Positions 31,350 through 40,839 are shown, counted from the first letter of the stretch. The stretch: 64,000 nt of DNA from Verrucomicrobiota bacterium (GCA_016931415.1 JAFGEW010000016.1:38895-102894); one strand, 5' to 3'. Numbers and translations are program-made. The notes: generated by a model not told the origin, from the sequence alone.

Positions 31350-32426
31350 CTACAGGATGTGTTCCCAACTGATGGGATCCATGCGGGCGATATCACCCGA
31401 GGCCGTGCGGTTGATGATCTTCTCGTAGGAGCTGGGCGCGATGCCGCGTAAGGGCTTCAGGATGCGGACCATATCGGGTGTGATCGTTTCCCCGGCCGCG
31501 ATGTCGCGTGCGGCGTAGAGGCTGCGGCGGCTGTCGGCGAGGCAGGTCTGTTCGGTGGCCGTCGGCGCTTTGTCTGGAGAGCCAAGCGCATGCTCGATGC
31601 GGCGCGCGCCCGCCACGAGCCGGCAAAACCCGTCGGGATCGAGCGAGAGCTTCTGATCGGGCCCGGGCATCGTCGGATCGAGCGTGAAGTGCTTCTCGAC
31701 GAAGCAAGCGCCGAGCGCCACGGACGCTAACGCGACCTCGATGCCAAGCGTGTGATCTGAGAACCCGACGGGCACGTCGAACGCCTCGCGCAGCGTGCGC
31801 ATCGCGTTGAGGTTCACCTCCTCGTCGGGCGGCGGGTAGGCGCTCGTGCATTGGAGGAGCACGACGTTGTTGTTTCCGGCGGCGCGGCAGCAGGCGACGG
31901 CCTCGCCCACCTCGTCGAGCGTCGAGAGGCCGGTCGAGATGATGATCGGCACGCCAGTTGACGCCGCCTTACGGATCAGGGGCAGGTGCGTCACGTCGCT
32001 CGACGAGATCTTGAACGCCGGCGCGCCAAGCTCGACGAGTACGTCGACCATGCTCAGGTCGAATACCGAGGTGAAGAGCGTGATCCCAGCCTCGCGCGCC
32101 TTGGCGAAGAGACGCGCGTGCGCCTCGGGCGAGAGCTCGAGGCTCTTGTACATATCGTAGGAAGACTTCGTGCCGCCCGTGACGCCTTCGACGTCCTTGG
32201 TCTCGGTGAGTGCGAGGTCGCACATCTCGGCGGCCTGGAAGGACTGGAGCTTCATCGCGTCGGCCCCGGCGGCCTTGGCCGCGTCAATCATGCGCTCGGC
32301 CGTGGGGAGTTCGCCGTTGTGGTTCACGCCCGCTTCGGCGACAAGGTAAGCTGGCTCGCCCGGCCCGATTCGCCGTCCTGCGATGGCCACGGGATGCACG
32401 AGTCGGATTCCTTCACGTTCAGACAT
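31350..32426 (-). CDS. neuB: N-acylneuraminate/legionaminate/pseudaminate synthase (NeuB family)
   Basis: NeuB-type enzymes condense phosphoenolpyruvate with a six-carbon amino sugar to form a nonulosonic acid. The 358-residue protein has the TIM-barrel start VAEAGVNHNGELPTAERMIDAAKAAGADAMKLQSF, the phosphate-binding KISSSDVTHLPLIRKAASTGVPIIISTG and GFSDHT, then GACFVEKHFTLD. The last 70 residues are an SAF antifreeze-like domain (SLYAARDIAAGETITPDMVRILKP). Which acid is made cannot be told. The absence of the other legionaminic or pseudaminic enzymes in view means the pathway is split. MAF proteins, encoded elsewhere in this window, are known to partner such sugars. Confidence 0.9.
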   Translation of the reverse strand: MSEREGIRLVHPVAIAGRRIGPGEPAYLVAEAGVNHNGELPTAERMIDAAKAAGADAMKLQSFQAAEMCDLALTETKDVEGVTGGTKSSYDMYKSLELSPEAHARLFAKAREAGITLFTSVFDLSMVDVLVELGAPAFKISSSDVTHLPLIRKAASTGVPIIISTGLSTLDEVGEAVACCRAAGNNNVVLLQCTSAYPPPDEEVNLNAMRTLREAFDVPVGFSDHTLGIEVALASVALGACFVEKHFTLDPTMPGPDQKLSLDPDGFCRLVAGARRIEHALGSPDKAPTATEQTCLADSRRSLYAARDIAAGETITPDMVRILKPLRGIAPSSYEKIINRTASGDIARMDPISWEHIL

Positions 32427-32471
32427 GTTTCGCTTCAGGAATGGCGCGTGCCTGTGGTCGCGCACCGCACG

Positions 32472-33677
32472 TCATGAGACGTCTGGTTCCCTGGACTCGT
32501 CTGGCTCGCCCGTCTGCTGCTCGTCGCCCTCACCGCCAGGTAAGGCCTCATCGACGGGATCGACTTCATCGGGAGGTGCGGCCTCGATGGCCTCTTCGAC
32601 CGGTTCCTCTGCGGCCCCCCCGAAGAGCTTGTCGAGCGCCGAGGTATCGACCGGCTTCCTCGTCACCTCGGCTTTGGTCTTGGCCAGCACGTCGTCGAGC
32701 GAGGGCGAGTCTTCCTTGCGCTTGCTCTCCTGCTCTTCCTTGGAGACGGCCTGGGCCATCAGGACATCGAGCTTGTCGTCCTCGGGCGGTTTCTCCGTTG
32801 GAATGCGAAGCCCAAACGGCGCCGCAGGCAACGGCGCGGGCCTGACCTCCTCCTTCTCGGCCGGCTCTTGGTCAACTGTGTCGACCTCCTCGGCCTGGTC
32901 CTCGAGGGCATCGGGCTCGGCCTCGGCCTCCTCGTCTTCGAGTTCGCTGCTTGTGGCCGGCTTCTGGAACACGTCCTTATTGAGGCCGACCCACTCAGGA
33001 TTCTCTTTCAGCAGCTCGACGGTCCGCGAGAGCGAGACGATGCGGTCGGCCTGATGGAGCCTGCGGTAGATGCGCCGCACGAGCTTGATGTCTTCCTTGG
33101 TATCAACGGTAAGGCGCACCCCCTCTGGCATGCGGAATCGCTCTTCGGCGGGAACGGCGATGACCTTGAACTGCTCGGGGTGTTCCATGACGTAGGGGTT
33201 CACGTGCTCGCGCTGGTAGGCTTCAGTGGCAAGTGAGTCCTCGCGTTTGAGCGCGTCGAGCGTGATCGCCTCGACGCCGGTGCCGAGGATGCAGGCCTCG
33301 ACGTAGCAATAGTCGGCGTTCTGCTCGACGAGCTTACGCACGCAGGCGTCGACGAAGCTCGGCTCGAAGAGCGGATTGTCGCCCGTGATGCGCACGATGT
33401 GGGTGGCCTGGACGAGGTTGGCGGCCGCCACGTAACGCTTGAGCACATCGTGCTCGGGCCCGGCGAAGCCGACGACCTGCCACTCACGCGCCCGCTTGAG
33501 CAGGATGCGATCGTCGGCGCTTGCGGTGGTGGCAATGACGATCACATCGACAGTCTGCGCGTATCGCGCGCGCTCGACGATGTGCTGGAGCATGGGGATG
33601 CCGGCGATCTCGTCGAGCACCTTACCGGGATAGCGCGTGCTTCCCATGCGTGCCTGGATGATGGCGGCCGTCTTCAT
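32472..33677 (-). CDS. SpsF-like cytidylyltransferase with a long acidic C-terminal extension
   Basis: The first 250 residues are a nucleotidyltransferase of the SpsF type (KTAAIIQARMGSTRYPGKVLDEIAGIPMLQHIVERAR, then ITGDNPLF and YQREHVNPYVMEHPE), which would activate a sugar acid with CTP. From about residue 255 to 401 the protein becomes an acidic, low-complexity tail rich in Glu, Asp and Pro (SSELEDEEAEAEPDAL, VEEAIEAAPPDEVDP), with no known domain. The ATG at 33677 has AAGGA upstream; another ATG lies two codons before. It sits between neuB and a radical SAM gene and probably supplies the activated sugar for flagellin or surface glycans. Confidence 0.82.
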   Translation of the reverse strand: MKTAAIIQARMGSTRYPGKVLDEIAGIPMLQHIVERARYAQTVDVIVIATTASADDRILLKRAREWQVVGFAGPEHDVLKRYVAAANLVQATHIVRITGDNPLFEPSFVDACVRKLVEQNADYCYVEACILGTGVEAITLDALKREDSLATEAYQREHVNPYVMEHPEQFKVIAVPAEERFRMPEGVRLTVDTKEDIKLVRRIYRRLHQADRIVSLSRTVELLKENPEWVGLNKDVFQKPATSSELEDEEAEAEPDALEDQAEEVDTVDQEPAEKEEVRPAPLPAAPFGLRIPTEKPPEDDKLDVLMAQAVSKEEQESKRKEDSPSLDDVLAKTKAEVTRKPVDTSALDKLFGGAAEEPVEEAIEAAPPDEVDPVDEALPGGEGDEQQTGEPDESREPDVS

Positions 33678-33724
33678 GTGCATCCTTCCTGTGTGGTGCC
33701 GCGCGGATGCGCCTCCCGGCGCGC

Positions 33725-34720
33725 CTAGTAGGCGCGGCAAAACACGTCTATACAGTCGGCGCAACCCGGCAGCTCGTCGGCCCGGCCCGCCAGATGCATT
33801 GCGCGATAGTGGTTGAGCCGCTCGCCGGTCCAGATCGACGCGAGCGATTCCTCGTAGACATTGCCGACGGTAACCTCGGCGTTGATGTCCACGCAGCAAG
33901 GCACCACGGCACCCGTGTGCAGCACGATGAGCTGCTGCCATAGATGCCGGCACGGCACGCGCGGCACGTCCGCGCCGCGCCCGGGATCGAACATCTCGTT
34001 GCCGGAACCGTACGACGCGATCTCGCCGACGCCGACATGGTCGGCCACACCCGTCCACTCGGTGCGGAACGCCTCGACCTGCGCTGCGGTCACATCCGGC
34101 GTCCTCAGCGCGTGGACGCGGAAGAAAGGCTTCGACGCCCCCGCCGCCGCGCGCAGCCGGACAAAACGGAGCATATTGTCGCGAACCCGGTCGTAGTGCT
34201 TCTCGACCCCGCGCAGCTGCGCGTAGGTGTCGCGCGTGATGCCGTCGAACGACACAACGAGCGTGTCGAGCCCCGCCTCGAGGAGTGCGCACGACGCGGT
34301 TTCATCAAGGAGGACCCCGTTTGTCGTCAGGTTGACGATGGGGACGCCGCGCGCCTTGGCGGCCTGGACCATCTCCGGCAACCGTTCGTTCATGAGCGGC
34401 TCGCCGTGCTGATGCATCGAGAGGTGGTATAGCCCACTGGCGGCCGCTTCGTCAATCACCTTTTCAAACAGCTCGAATGGCATGTCTCCCTCGGAGCGCG
34501 TCATGCGGTCACGTGGACACATGGCACACCGGAGCATGCAGCGGCTCGACGATTCGATCATCATCTTGAGCGGGAACGGCCGGACGGTCCTGAAGTTGTA
34601 ACAGGCCTCCATGGCCGAGAGGTACTCCTCGCGGCACGTGACCGGCCGTTGGGTCAGATCGAGCATCGCCTGCCCGGGGATGGATTCGTCACAATAGTAC
34701 CGTCTGCTCATCTTGGCCAT
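33725..34720 (-). CDS. Radical SAM protein with SPASM domain
   Basis: Radical SAM enzymes cleave S-adenosylmethionine with a 4Fe-4S cluster. The 331-residue protein has the cluster motif CMLRCAMC (CX3CX2C) near residue 60 and the usual HGEPLMN and LTTNGVLL strands. The C-terminal SPASM part holds VPCRHLWQQLIVLHTGAVVPCCVD and PGCADCIDVFCRAY, for further Fe-S clusters. Similar enzymes modify peptides or sugars, for example in polysaccharide and glycan gene clusters. It is 24 bases from a glycosyltransferase. The substrate is unknown. Confidence 0.85.
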   Translation of the reverse strand: MAKMSRRYYCDESIPGQAMLDLTQRPVTCREEYLSAMEACYNFRTVRPFPLKMMIESSSRCMLRCAMCPRDRMTRSEGDMPFELFEKVIDEAAASGLYHLSMHQHGEPLMNERLPEMVQAAKARGVPIVNLTTNGVLLDETASCALLEAGLDTLVVSFDGITRDTYAQLRGVEKHYDRVRDNMLRFVRLRAAAGASKPFFRVHALRTPDVTAAQVEAFRTEWTGVADHVGVGEIASYGSGNEMFDPGRGADVPRVPCRHLWQQLIVLHTGAVVPCCVDINAEVTVGNVYEESLASIWTGERLNHYRAMHLAGRADELPGCADCIDVFCRAY

Positions 34721-34744
34721 GCTCCTCGTGTGGGGGCGGCACGC

Positions 34745-35506
34745 CTATTTCAGCGCGCCCTGCCGGCGGAGTTCGAAAATCGTTTCGCGGACATGGTCGA
34801 CCTGGTGTTGTTTCTGGACGGCGTATTCAGGGTAATCGGCATCGCGCTGGAAGTGGATCGACAGGCGGTTAAAGACCACAAGGCATTGCCTGCCCAATAC
34901 GTCGCGCACGGTCATCGCCATTGAGGGGTCCCACCCGCCGAGTTTCTGACCGTAATCGCTCAAGCGGGGCAGGATCTCGCGCCACCACGCCTCGGTCGTC
35001 ATCTGGAAGCCGGGCACGATGTAGCTCAGGAAGCCAACGTACGGCCCGGCCAGGATCGGCGTGAGGTTTTCTCTGCGCCGGCTCACCCACTCAAGCCCGG
35101 TGAAGTAATCCTCGAGCCCCTGGCGCTTGAAGCCGACAACCACGCCGCCGGCCTGTTCGAAGTGGGCCCAGTGGTCGCAGACTTGCATCCAGTCGGCGGG
35201 CAGCAGTTCGTCATCGTCATTCTTGGCGATGAAGTCGAAGCCGCGGCCGAACACGTGCTGCTCCATGAGGATCTTGGTGGCGTTGGTCACGCCGATGTTC
35301 TCGTCGCCGAGCACGACGGTCACCTTGTCATGGCGCGCGGCGATCTCGCGCAGATACTCGGGCGTGGAGTCGGAGCTTGCGTTGTCGTAGACGAAGAGAT
35401 GAAGGTCGTACTCGCTGCTGTCGAGCTGTTCGAGCAGCGGATCGAGCGTCCGCTCAGTGTAAGGCCGCCGGTTGTACGACACGATGCACAGCGCGATCCG
35501 ATACAT
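34745..35506 (-). CDS. Family 2 glycosyltransferase
   Basis: A 253-residue GT-A fold transferase. It has the nucleotide-sugar start MYRIALCIVSYNRRPY, FVYDNASSDSTPEYL and IAKNDDDELLPADWM, where DDDE stands in the position of the metal-binding DxD. There is no transmembrane segment. The following frame overlaps it by 53 bases. It belongs to the sugar island and probably adds a sugar to flagellin, lipopolysaccharide or another surface glycan. Confidence 0.85.
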   Translation of the reverse strand: MYRIALCIVSYNRRPYTERTLDPLLEQLDSSEYDLHLFVYDNASSDSTPEYLREIAARHDKVTVVLGDENIGVTNATKILMEQHVFGRGFDFIAKNDDDELLPADWMQVCDHWAHFEQAGGVVVGFKRQGLEDYFTGLEWVSRRRENLTPILAGPYVGFLSYIVPGFQMTTEAWWREILPRLSDYGQKLGGWDPSMAMTVRDVLGRQCLVVFNRLSIHFQRDADYPEYAVQKQHQVDHVRETIFELRRQGALK

Positions 35507-36635
35507 ACCCGTTCTCCATCAACTGGTGCTCAATGTCCGCCTCGAGTGCGTCGACGATGGCGTCCCACGAACGCCCGCGGCTGCGCTCGATGCGCGCCTG
35601 CTGCTCGGCCTCGTCGCCGCGGCGCTCCAGAGCGCGCTCGATTGCGGCGACAAACCCCTCGGCGTCCTTCGCCAGCACCACGTGCGGCACGAGTTCCTCG
35701 AGGTCCTCGAGCGGCGTCGCGACGACCGGCTTGCCGGCGCTGAGATATTCGAACACTTTGGTCGGGTTGGCCGACGCCGTGAACGCGTTGCGCTTGTAGG
35801 CGAGCAGGCAGACGTCCATGGCCTGAACGTAGGACGGCAGCGCCTCGTACGGCTGCGCCCCGACGAAACGTGCCCGCCGCCGCAACGCTGGGTAGCGCGT
35901 CAGGTCCACATCGCCCATCACCGGCCCGACAAACGCGAACGACCAGCCGGGCCGTCTCTCGGCGATGGCCTCGACGAGGTCGAGATCGTCCTTGGTCGCA
36001 TTGACCGACCCGATCGAACCGATCAAGGGCGACGGCAAGTCCCGGAGTTTGTCGGGGACCTCGGTGGCCGTTGGCTTGGGCGCGAAGTGCTCGACGTCGA
36101 CGCCCGACGGGAGAAACCGTGTTCGGGCGTTGAGCAGCTCAAGCCGCTTACACAGGCGCCGGCTTGTGGCAAAGACCAGGTCGGCCTTGCGCGTCAGCCG
36201 TTCTTCCTGCCGCCGCAGATAGTCCGACGGGAGGTTGGGGATCGAGGCCCAGTCGTCGTTGCAGTCGTAGACAACGAGGCGCTCGCCCAACGACCCGGCG
36301 ATTCCCGATGCAAAAGGCGTGCCGACTACCGTGACTGCGTCGGTGAAGCCGAGCTGCCTCATGACCGCCCTGATCCGGCGGCGCACGAGGGTCTCATTGA
36401 GCCGGCGCACCAGGCCGCTCCAGCGCAAGCCGGGCAGCACCGTGGGCTCGAGCCTCCACAGCGCGTCGCTCTCGCGGCGAAGGCGGCCCCATCGCCACGG
36501 GCGCCGTGACTTGCGGGCACGCGTCGGCTCGACGTAGAGCACGCGGTGACGGCGTGCCAGTCGCGTCATCAAGTGATGGGGCCGGAAGCAGACAAAGCCG
36601 CGGTAGTCGTAGCCCGAGAGGTATACGAGGTCCAT
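35454..36635 (-). CDS. TuaH-like family 4 glycosyltransferase
   Basis: A 393-residue GT-B enzyme of the type starting with a W/F...RPHHLMTRLA segment, as in TuaH-like transferases. The C-terminal half includes LPSGVDVEHFAP, PLIGSIGSVNATKDDL and the donor-binding TKVFEYLSAGKPVVATPLEDLEEL. The ATG at 36635 begins with MDLVYLSGYDY; its ribosome site is weak. It overlaps the GT2 gene by 53 bases and the radical SAM gene upstream by 67 bases, which is unusually long for same-strand neighbours and implies coupled translation. It resembles the enzyme at 37558-38739. Confidence 0.85.
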   Translation of the reverse strand: MDLVYLSGYDYRGFVCFRPHHLMTRLARRHRVLYVEPTRARKSRRPWRWGRLRRESDALWRLEPTVLPGLRWSGLVRRLNETLVRRRIRAVMRQLGFTDAVTVVGTPFASGIAGSLGERLVVYDCNDDWASIPNLPSDYLRRQEERLTRKADLVFATSRRLCKRLELLNARTRFLPSGVDVEHFAPKPTATEVPDKLRDLPSPLIGSIGSVNATKDDLDLVEAIAERRPGWSFAFVGPVMGDVDLTRYPALRRRARFVGAQPYEALPSYVQAMDVCLLAYKRNAFTASANPTKVFEYLSAGKPVVATPLEDLEELVPHVVLAKDAEGFVAAIERALERRGDEAEQQARIERSRGRSWDAIVDALEADIEHQLMENGYVSDRAVHRVVQPAALH

Positions 36636-37561
36636 TGCTTCTGACCGTGGGGGTAAAACATCGTGCACGAGCGACACGCCTCCGGCGGTCGCCCGGCGGT
36701 AAGCTCGGAGCGAAACGAACGATAGGCGTCGCTGTCCCAGATCTTATCGAGCGACTGTTCGAGCAGATTGCCGAAGCTGACCGTGCGCGGATCGGGCCGC
36801 TGGCAACACGGCGTAACGTCGCCCTGCCACGAAACATATATTCCGCCGCGATACCACGGGCAGTTCTCGTAGCCGGCCGTCGGCGTCATCAGGCGCGCCG
36901 GCAGGCTCCAGTCCCACGAGAACGATTCGACGTCGGCCCTGATCCGGTCGAGATCGGCGGTGGTGAGCACGCGGGACCCTTCGGGCGCCGGGGCGTCTCC
37001 CTCGCCGATGTCCCAGAACTGCACAACGTTGAGGTTGAGCCGGTCGAGGCCGAGCCGACTGATGAGCTCGAAGAGTGCCCTGAGCTCGGCACGGTTGGCC
37101 GTGTGCACAACCGCGTTGGCGCTCAACTCGAGGAACTGACCCCGCCGGTTGCGCGCCTCGACGAGTACACGAACACGCTCGATGACGTCGTCGAGCCGCG
37201 CGCCCTTGCGGATCGCGGCAAACTGCTCGGGATCGGCGCTGTCGATTGACAGCTCGATGCGATCGGCCACCGAGGCCAGCGCCTCAGCGTTGTTCGCATT
37301 GATCCTTGTGGCGTTGAGCACCGAGTACGCGCGAATCCCTCGCGTCCGCAGCACCTCCATCATCGGCAGGAAGTCCGGGTTGAGCATCGGTTCGCCGAGG
37401 CCCTGGAGCTTGACGGCCTGAAGCCCGTGGATCTTGCTGATGATGCGCTCGAACTGGTCAAGGCGCATGTGGCCGACGGTTTCGAGGCGATGGCGATCGC
37501 ACATCGCACAGTGCAGATTGCACACGGTCGTCGGCTCGATCTGCGCGAACGGCACACTCAT
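36569..37561 (-). CDS. Radical SAM protein with SPASM-type C-terminus
   Basis: A 330-residue radical SAM protein. CNLHCAMC is at about residue 14-21, followed by LQGLGEPMLNP, SVLNATRIN, and IELSIDSADPEQF. The C-terminal part contains GYENCPWYRGGIYVSWQGDVTPCCQRPDP and ACRSCTMFYP, which would hold extra Fe-S clusters. The last 30 residues, which overlap the next gene, look like a low-complexity tail. It starts in the ATGA overlap with the preceding glycosyltransferase. Alternating radical SAM and glycosyltransferase genes suggests a modified sugar or a modified acceptor peptide. Confidence 0.85.
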   Translation of the reverse strand: MSVPFAQIEPTTVCNLHCAMCDRHRLETVGHMRLDQFERIISKIHGLQAVKLQGLGEPMLNPDFLPMMEVLRTRGIRAYSVLNATRINANNAEALASVADRIELSIDSADPEQFAAIRKGARLDDVIERVRVLVEARNRRGQFLELSANAVVHTANRAELRALFELISRLGLDRLNLNVVQFWDIGEGDAPAPEGSRVLTTADLDRIRADVESFSWDWSLPARLMTPTAGYENCPWYRGGIYVSWQGDVTPCCQRPDPRTVSFGNLLEQSLDKIWDSDAYRSFRSELTAGRPPEACRSCTMFYPHGQKQWTSYTSRATTTAALSASGPIT

Positions 37562-38739
37562 ACGTTGGCTCTCTCACAGGGGCGTTCGGGCTCCTCGGAG
37601 GCGTCGTGGACCTCACCCGACTCGAGTCTGGCCTCGACAATCCCCAGCATTGCGTTCGACACACTGTCCCAGGAGCGGGTTGCCGCCAGCGTGCGATTCG
37701 ACTCGACCGGGAGCACCGTCGCGTTGGACAGGACACGTTCGATGCTGTGGATGAACTCATCGTGCGACTCGGCGATCGCGAGGCGGTTGAGGTAGAAGCT
37801 TTTGATCTCGTCGAGCGCGGTGGAGACGACCGGCTTGCCGGCCGCCATGTACTCGAGCAGCTTGGTCGGGTTGATATGGTGCGTCGCCGCGTTGACCCTG
37901 TACGGCACGATCGCCGCGTCGAACGCCGCGACGTAGCGCGGCAGCTCGTCGTAAGACTTGAGCCCAAGGAAGTGGATGTTCGGATGGCGCAGCGCGCGTA
38001 GGAGCACGTCGTCTTGTACGGGCCCAACGAGCACGATGGACCACTCCGGGTGTTCGCGTGCCAGGCGCTCGATCAATCGGCAATCGACGCGGGCCTCGTC
38101 GATCAGGCCCGTGTAACCGACGATGGGATGCGGGATCCCGACGAGATCGTCCGGCGTCCCGGACGGCACCTCGGCAAAGTGCTCAAAGTCGACGGCGCAG
38201 GTGAACAGGTGGCAGTTTGGGTTACGCTCGCGCCGCGTCTCGTACACCTTGGTCGTGCCGGCGAAGAGCACGTCGGCCTGTGCAGTGAGCACACGGTCGC
38301 GCTCGATCGTCGAGGGAGGCGTTTTCTCGAAGCGCTCCCAGGCGTCGGTGCAGTCGTAGACGACGGCGGATTCCCCCAAGCGTCCGGCGAGGTACTGCGA
38401 CATCGGTGCGTAGAACCAGAGCACGAAACGCTCGAATCCGAGACGGCGGATCGCGAGCCGCACGACCCGCAGGATGCGTGCTTCGTTGAGCCGGCGCACA
38501 CCCGGCACCCGGCGTCCGAAGGGCAGCATCAGGGGCGAGGAAACCCAGAGATTGCTGTCAACCCATTCGAACGGCTTCCAGTGCCGCTCGCTCGGTTTGG
38601 TGAGCAGGTGGGCAATCGAGATGGGCCGGACGAAAAGCACACGGTGATGATGCGCGAACCGGCTCATCAACTGCTGCGGCCTCGCCCACACGCCGTTCCA
38701 TGAGCTCTGTGCGATGCATACAATGTCGTATGGTTCCAC
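37558..38739 (-). CDS. TuaH-like family 4 glycosyltransferase
   Basis: A 393-residue GT-B protein with the N-terminal WARPQQLMSRFAHHHRVLFV motif and a C-terminal LLEYMAAGKPVVSTALDEIKSF donor site. It is similar in size and layout to the enzyme at 35454-36635 and probably arose by duplication. It is the first gene of the island; its start ATG at 38739 is divergent from the TPR gene, with 162 bases in between. A nucleotide sugar made by the nearby spsF-like protein could be the donor, but this is inference. Confidence 0.84.
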   Translation of the reverse strand: MEPYDIVCIAQSSWNGVWARPQQLMSRFAHHHRVLFVRPISIAHLLTKPSERHWKPFEWVDSNLWVSSPLMLPFGRRVPGVRRLNEARILRVVRLAIRRLGFERFVLWFYAPMSQYLAGRLGESAVVYDCTDAWERFEKTPPSTIERDRVLTAQADVLFAGTTKVYETRRERNPNCHLFTCAVDFEHFAEVPSGTPDDLVGIPHPIVGYTGLIDEARVDCRLIERLAREHPEWSIVLVGPVQDDVLLRALRHPNIHFLGLKSYDELPRYVAAFDAAIVPYRVNAATHHINPTKLLEYMAAGKPVVSTALDEIKSFYLNRLAIAESHDEFIHSIERVLSNATVLPVESNRTLAATRSWDSVSNAMLGIVEARLESGEVHDASEEPERPCERANV

Positions 38740-38901
38740 AGCGACCCTCCAGGTGCCGTAGCCATATACCGTTTGACTCGGCCACGGCCCTGTGCTAGCA
38801 GTATCTCGTCACAGGCGGCACGCGTTTGTCGACGAGCACAGGAACTCGCCACGTGCCTCGCCTACCCTGGTAGCAAGGATCGGGCCGAGAGGACCTCACC
38901 C

Positions 38902-40839
38902 ATGCCTCTTCGATTCCTTTTCGCCGCTGCACTCGCTCTTGTGGCATGCGCCCCGGCACTCTGGGCAGCCGAGACAGGTGGCACGGCCTCAGACCCCACC
39001 GACGCCGGCGACGAGGCCAGACCCGAAAGGACCGAAGGCCTGCACGAACAGGCGATGGAGCACTTCAGGCTCGACAAATATGGTGAGGCGATCACCGTGC
39101 TGGAGACGCTGGTCAAAGCAGAGCCGGGCAACACGGAGGCGCTCGTGTTGCTCGGCCGTTCGCACTTGGCCCGCTACCTCGATGAGGAAGACGCGGCCGA
39201 TCTCGCCAAGGGCAAACAGATCATCGACCTGCTCGAGGACAAGATCGCGGGGAGTGCCGACCTCGCCCACCTCAAGGGCAAGGTTGCGTTGGCGCAAGGC
39301 CAGACCGAGGCAGCCATCGAGCTGTACCGCAAGGCAATCGAGATCGAGCCCGGCCACTCACTGGCCGTCAACAGCCTGGCCATTGCCCTCAGCGCCAGCG
39401 AGGAGCGCGCCGAGGCACTCAGGCTCCTCGAGGGTTTCGTCGGGCAGCACCCGCATGACGCCGTGGCCCTGTACAACCTCGGCTGTCTGCTCGCGCTCGA
39501 CGGGAACACCAAGGACGCCGCGCGCCGCTATCGCGAGGCGGCCGACGAACGGCCGTGGTTCGCCTCGCCGTACAACAACCTCGGGTGCCTCGCGTTCGCG
39601 GCGGGCGACCTCGACGAAGCGGCGCGCGCGTTTGAGAAAGTCACCACGCTCAGGCCGGATTCGCCTCTCGGTTGGCACAACCTCGGCTGCATCTACGAGG
39701 CCCGCGAGGAGTACGACAAAGCGATCGAGGCATTCATGAAGGTTGTCGAGCTCCGCCCCGACGCGGTGTTCGGCCACGAGCGGCTCGGCCACGTCTGCGA
39801 GCTCGCCGGCGATTACGACCAGGCACTCCACACGCTCGAGCGGCTTGCCTCGATGCGCCCCGAGGCGGCGGACGTGCGCTTCCGCATCGGCTACCTCGAT
39901 GAGCAGCTTGGCCGCTACCCCGAGGCGGCGATGGCGTACAAGCAGGTGCTACGCATGAAGCCGGACTCACCGACGGCGTATACAAATCTCGGCAACGTCT
40001 ACCTCAAGCAGCGGGAGTTCAATCAGGCTATCGAGAACTACGCGCGGGCCATCGAGGTTAACCCCGCGTACGCGAGCGCGTACTACAACCTGGGCACGGC
40101 GCTGCTCGAAGCCGGCCGCTACGACGAGGCGCAGGTCCGGCTCGAGGACGCCGTCCGCCGCACGCCCGACGACGCGCGCGCCTACAACAACCTCGGCAAC
40201 CTCCATTTCATCAAGGGCCGCTTGACCGATGCCGTCGCGGCCTACACGCTCGCCATCAAGCAGGCGCCCAATGACGCGCTGTACCGTTCGAACCTCGGCA
40301 CGGCTCTGTACCACGCGAAGGACCTCGATGCGGCGGCCGGCGCCTTCGAGACCGCCATCGCGAAGGATGCGAATCTGTTCGATGCGCGCTACAATCTTGG
40401 GCTGCTGCGCTACGATCAGGGCCGCTACACCGAGGCGGTCGAGCAGCTCACGGAGGCCGTCAGAATAGGTGAAACCGACGCAGCGCAGAACAGCTTGGCG
40501 AACGCGCTGCTCATGGCGGGCCGCACCGACGCTGCCATTGCGGCGTACCAACGCGCCATCGAGATCAACCCCCGCTACGCGCCGGCCTGGAAGAACCTCG
40601 GCGCTGCCTGCACGGCCCAGGGCGATTTCCAGCGTGCCGTCGACATCTACGACGAGGCCGTCAAGCTCGAGCCGCAGAACGCCGACAACGTCTACCGGCG
40701 CGGCCAGGCCTACGATCGCGCCGGCGTCAGCGACAAGGCAAAGGCCGACTACTCCGCCTACATCCGCATGGCCCCCGACGGGCCGCACGCCGACGCCGTC
40801 AAAGAGCGTTTGCGCCAACTCCAATCGAAGTTGAACTGA
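38902..40839 (+). CDS. Secreted TPR-repeat protein (about 17 repeats)
   Basis: The 645-residue protein begins with a signal peptide (MPLRFLFAAALALVACAPALWA). The rest is a long array of tetratricopeptide repeats, with motifs such as AYNNLGNLHFIKGRLTDAVAAYTLAI and SAYYNLGTALLEAGRYDEA. It should be periplasmic or outer-membrane associated and act as a scaffold. It is one of the few plus-strand genes. Its 3' end overlaps the convergent lipoprotein gene by 41 bases. A Cys is in the signal peptide region (VACAPALW), so lipid modification is conceivable but not a clear lipobox. A TTGACT hexamer near 38774 may be its -35. Confidence 0.85.
   Translation: MPLRFLFAAALALVACAPALWAAETGGTASDPTDAGDEARPERTEGLHEQAMEHFRLDKYGEAITVLETLVKAEPGNTEALVLLGRSHLARYLDEEDAADLAKGKQIIDLLEDKIAGSADLAHLKGKVALAQGQTEAAIELYRKAIEIEPGHSLAVNSLAIALSASEERAEALRLLEGFVGQHPHDAVALYNLGCLLALDGNTKDAARRYREAADERPWFASPYNNLGCLAFAAGDLDEAARAFEKVTTLRPDSPLGWHNLGCIYEAREEYDKAIEAFMKVVELRPDAVFGHERLGHVCELAGDYDQALHTLERLASMRPEAADVRFRIGYLDEQLGRYPEAAMAYKQVLRMKPDSPTAYTNLGNVYLKQREFNQAIENYARAIEVNPAYASAYYNLGTALLEAGRYDEAQVRLEDAVRRTPDDARAYNNLGNLHFIKGRLTDAVAAYTLAIKQAPNDALYRSNLGTALYHAKDLDAAAGAFETAIAKDANLFDARYNLGLLRYDQGRYTEAVEQLTEAVRIGETDAAQNSLANALLMAGRTDAAIAAYQRAIEINPRYAPAWKNLGAACTAQGDFQRAVDIYDEAVKLEPQNADNVYRRGQAYDRAGVSDKAKADYSAYIRMAPDGPHADAVKERLRQLQSKLN

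Noticed and set aside
38773..38901. Upstream extension of the TPR gene to 38773
   Set aside because: The extension would place about 43 arginine-rich residues before an evident signal peptide, so the ATG at 38902 is the better start.
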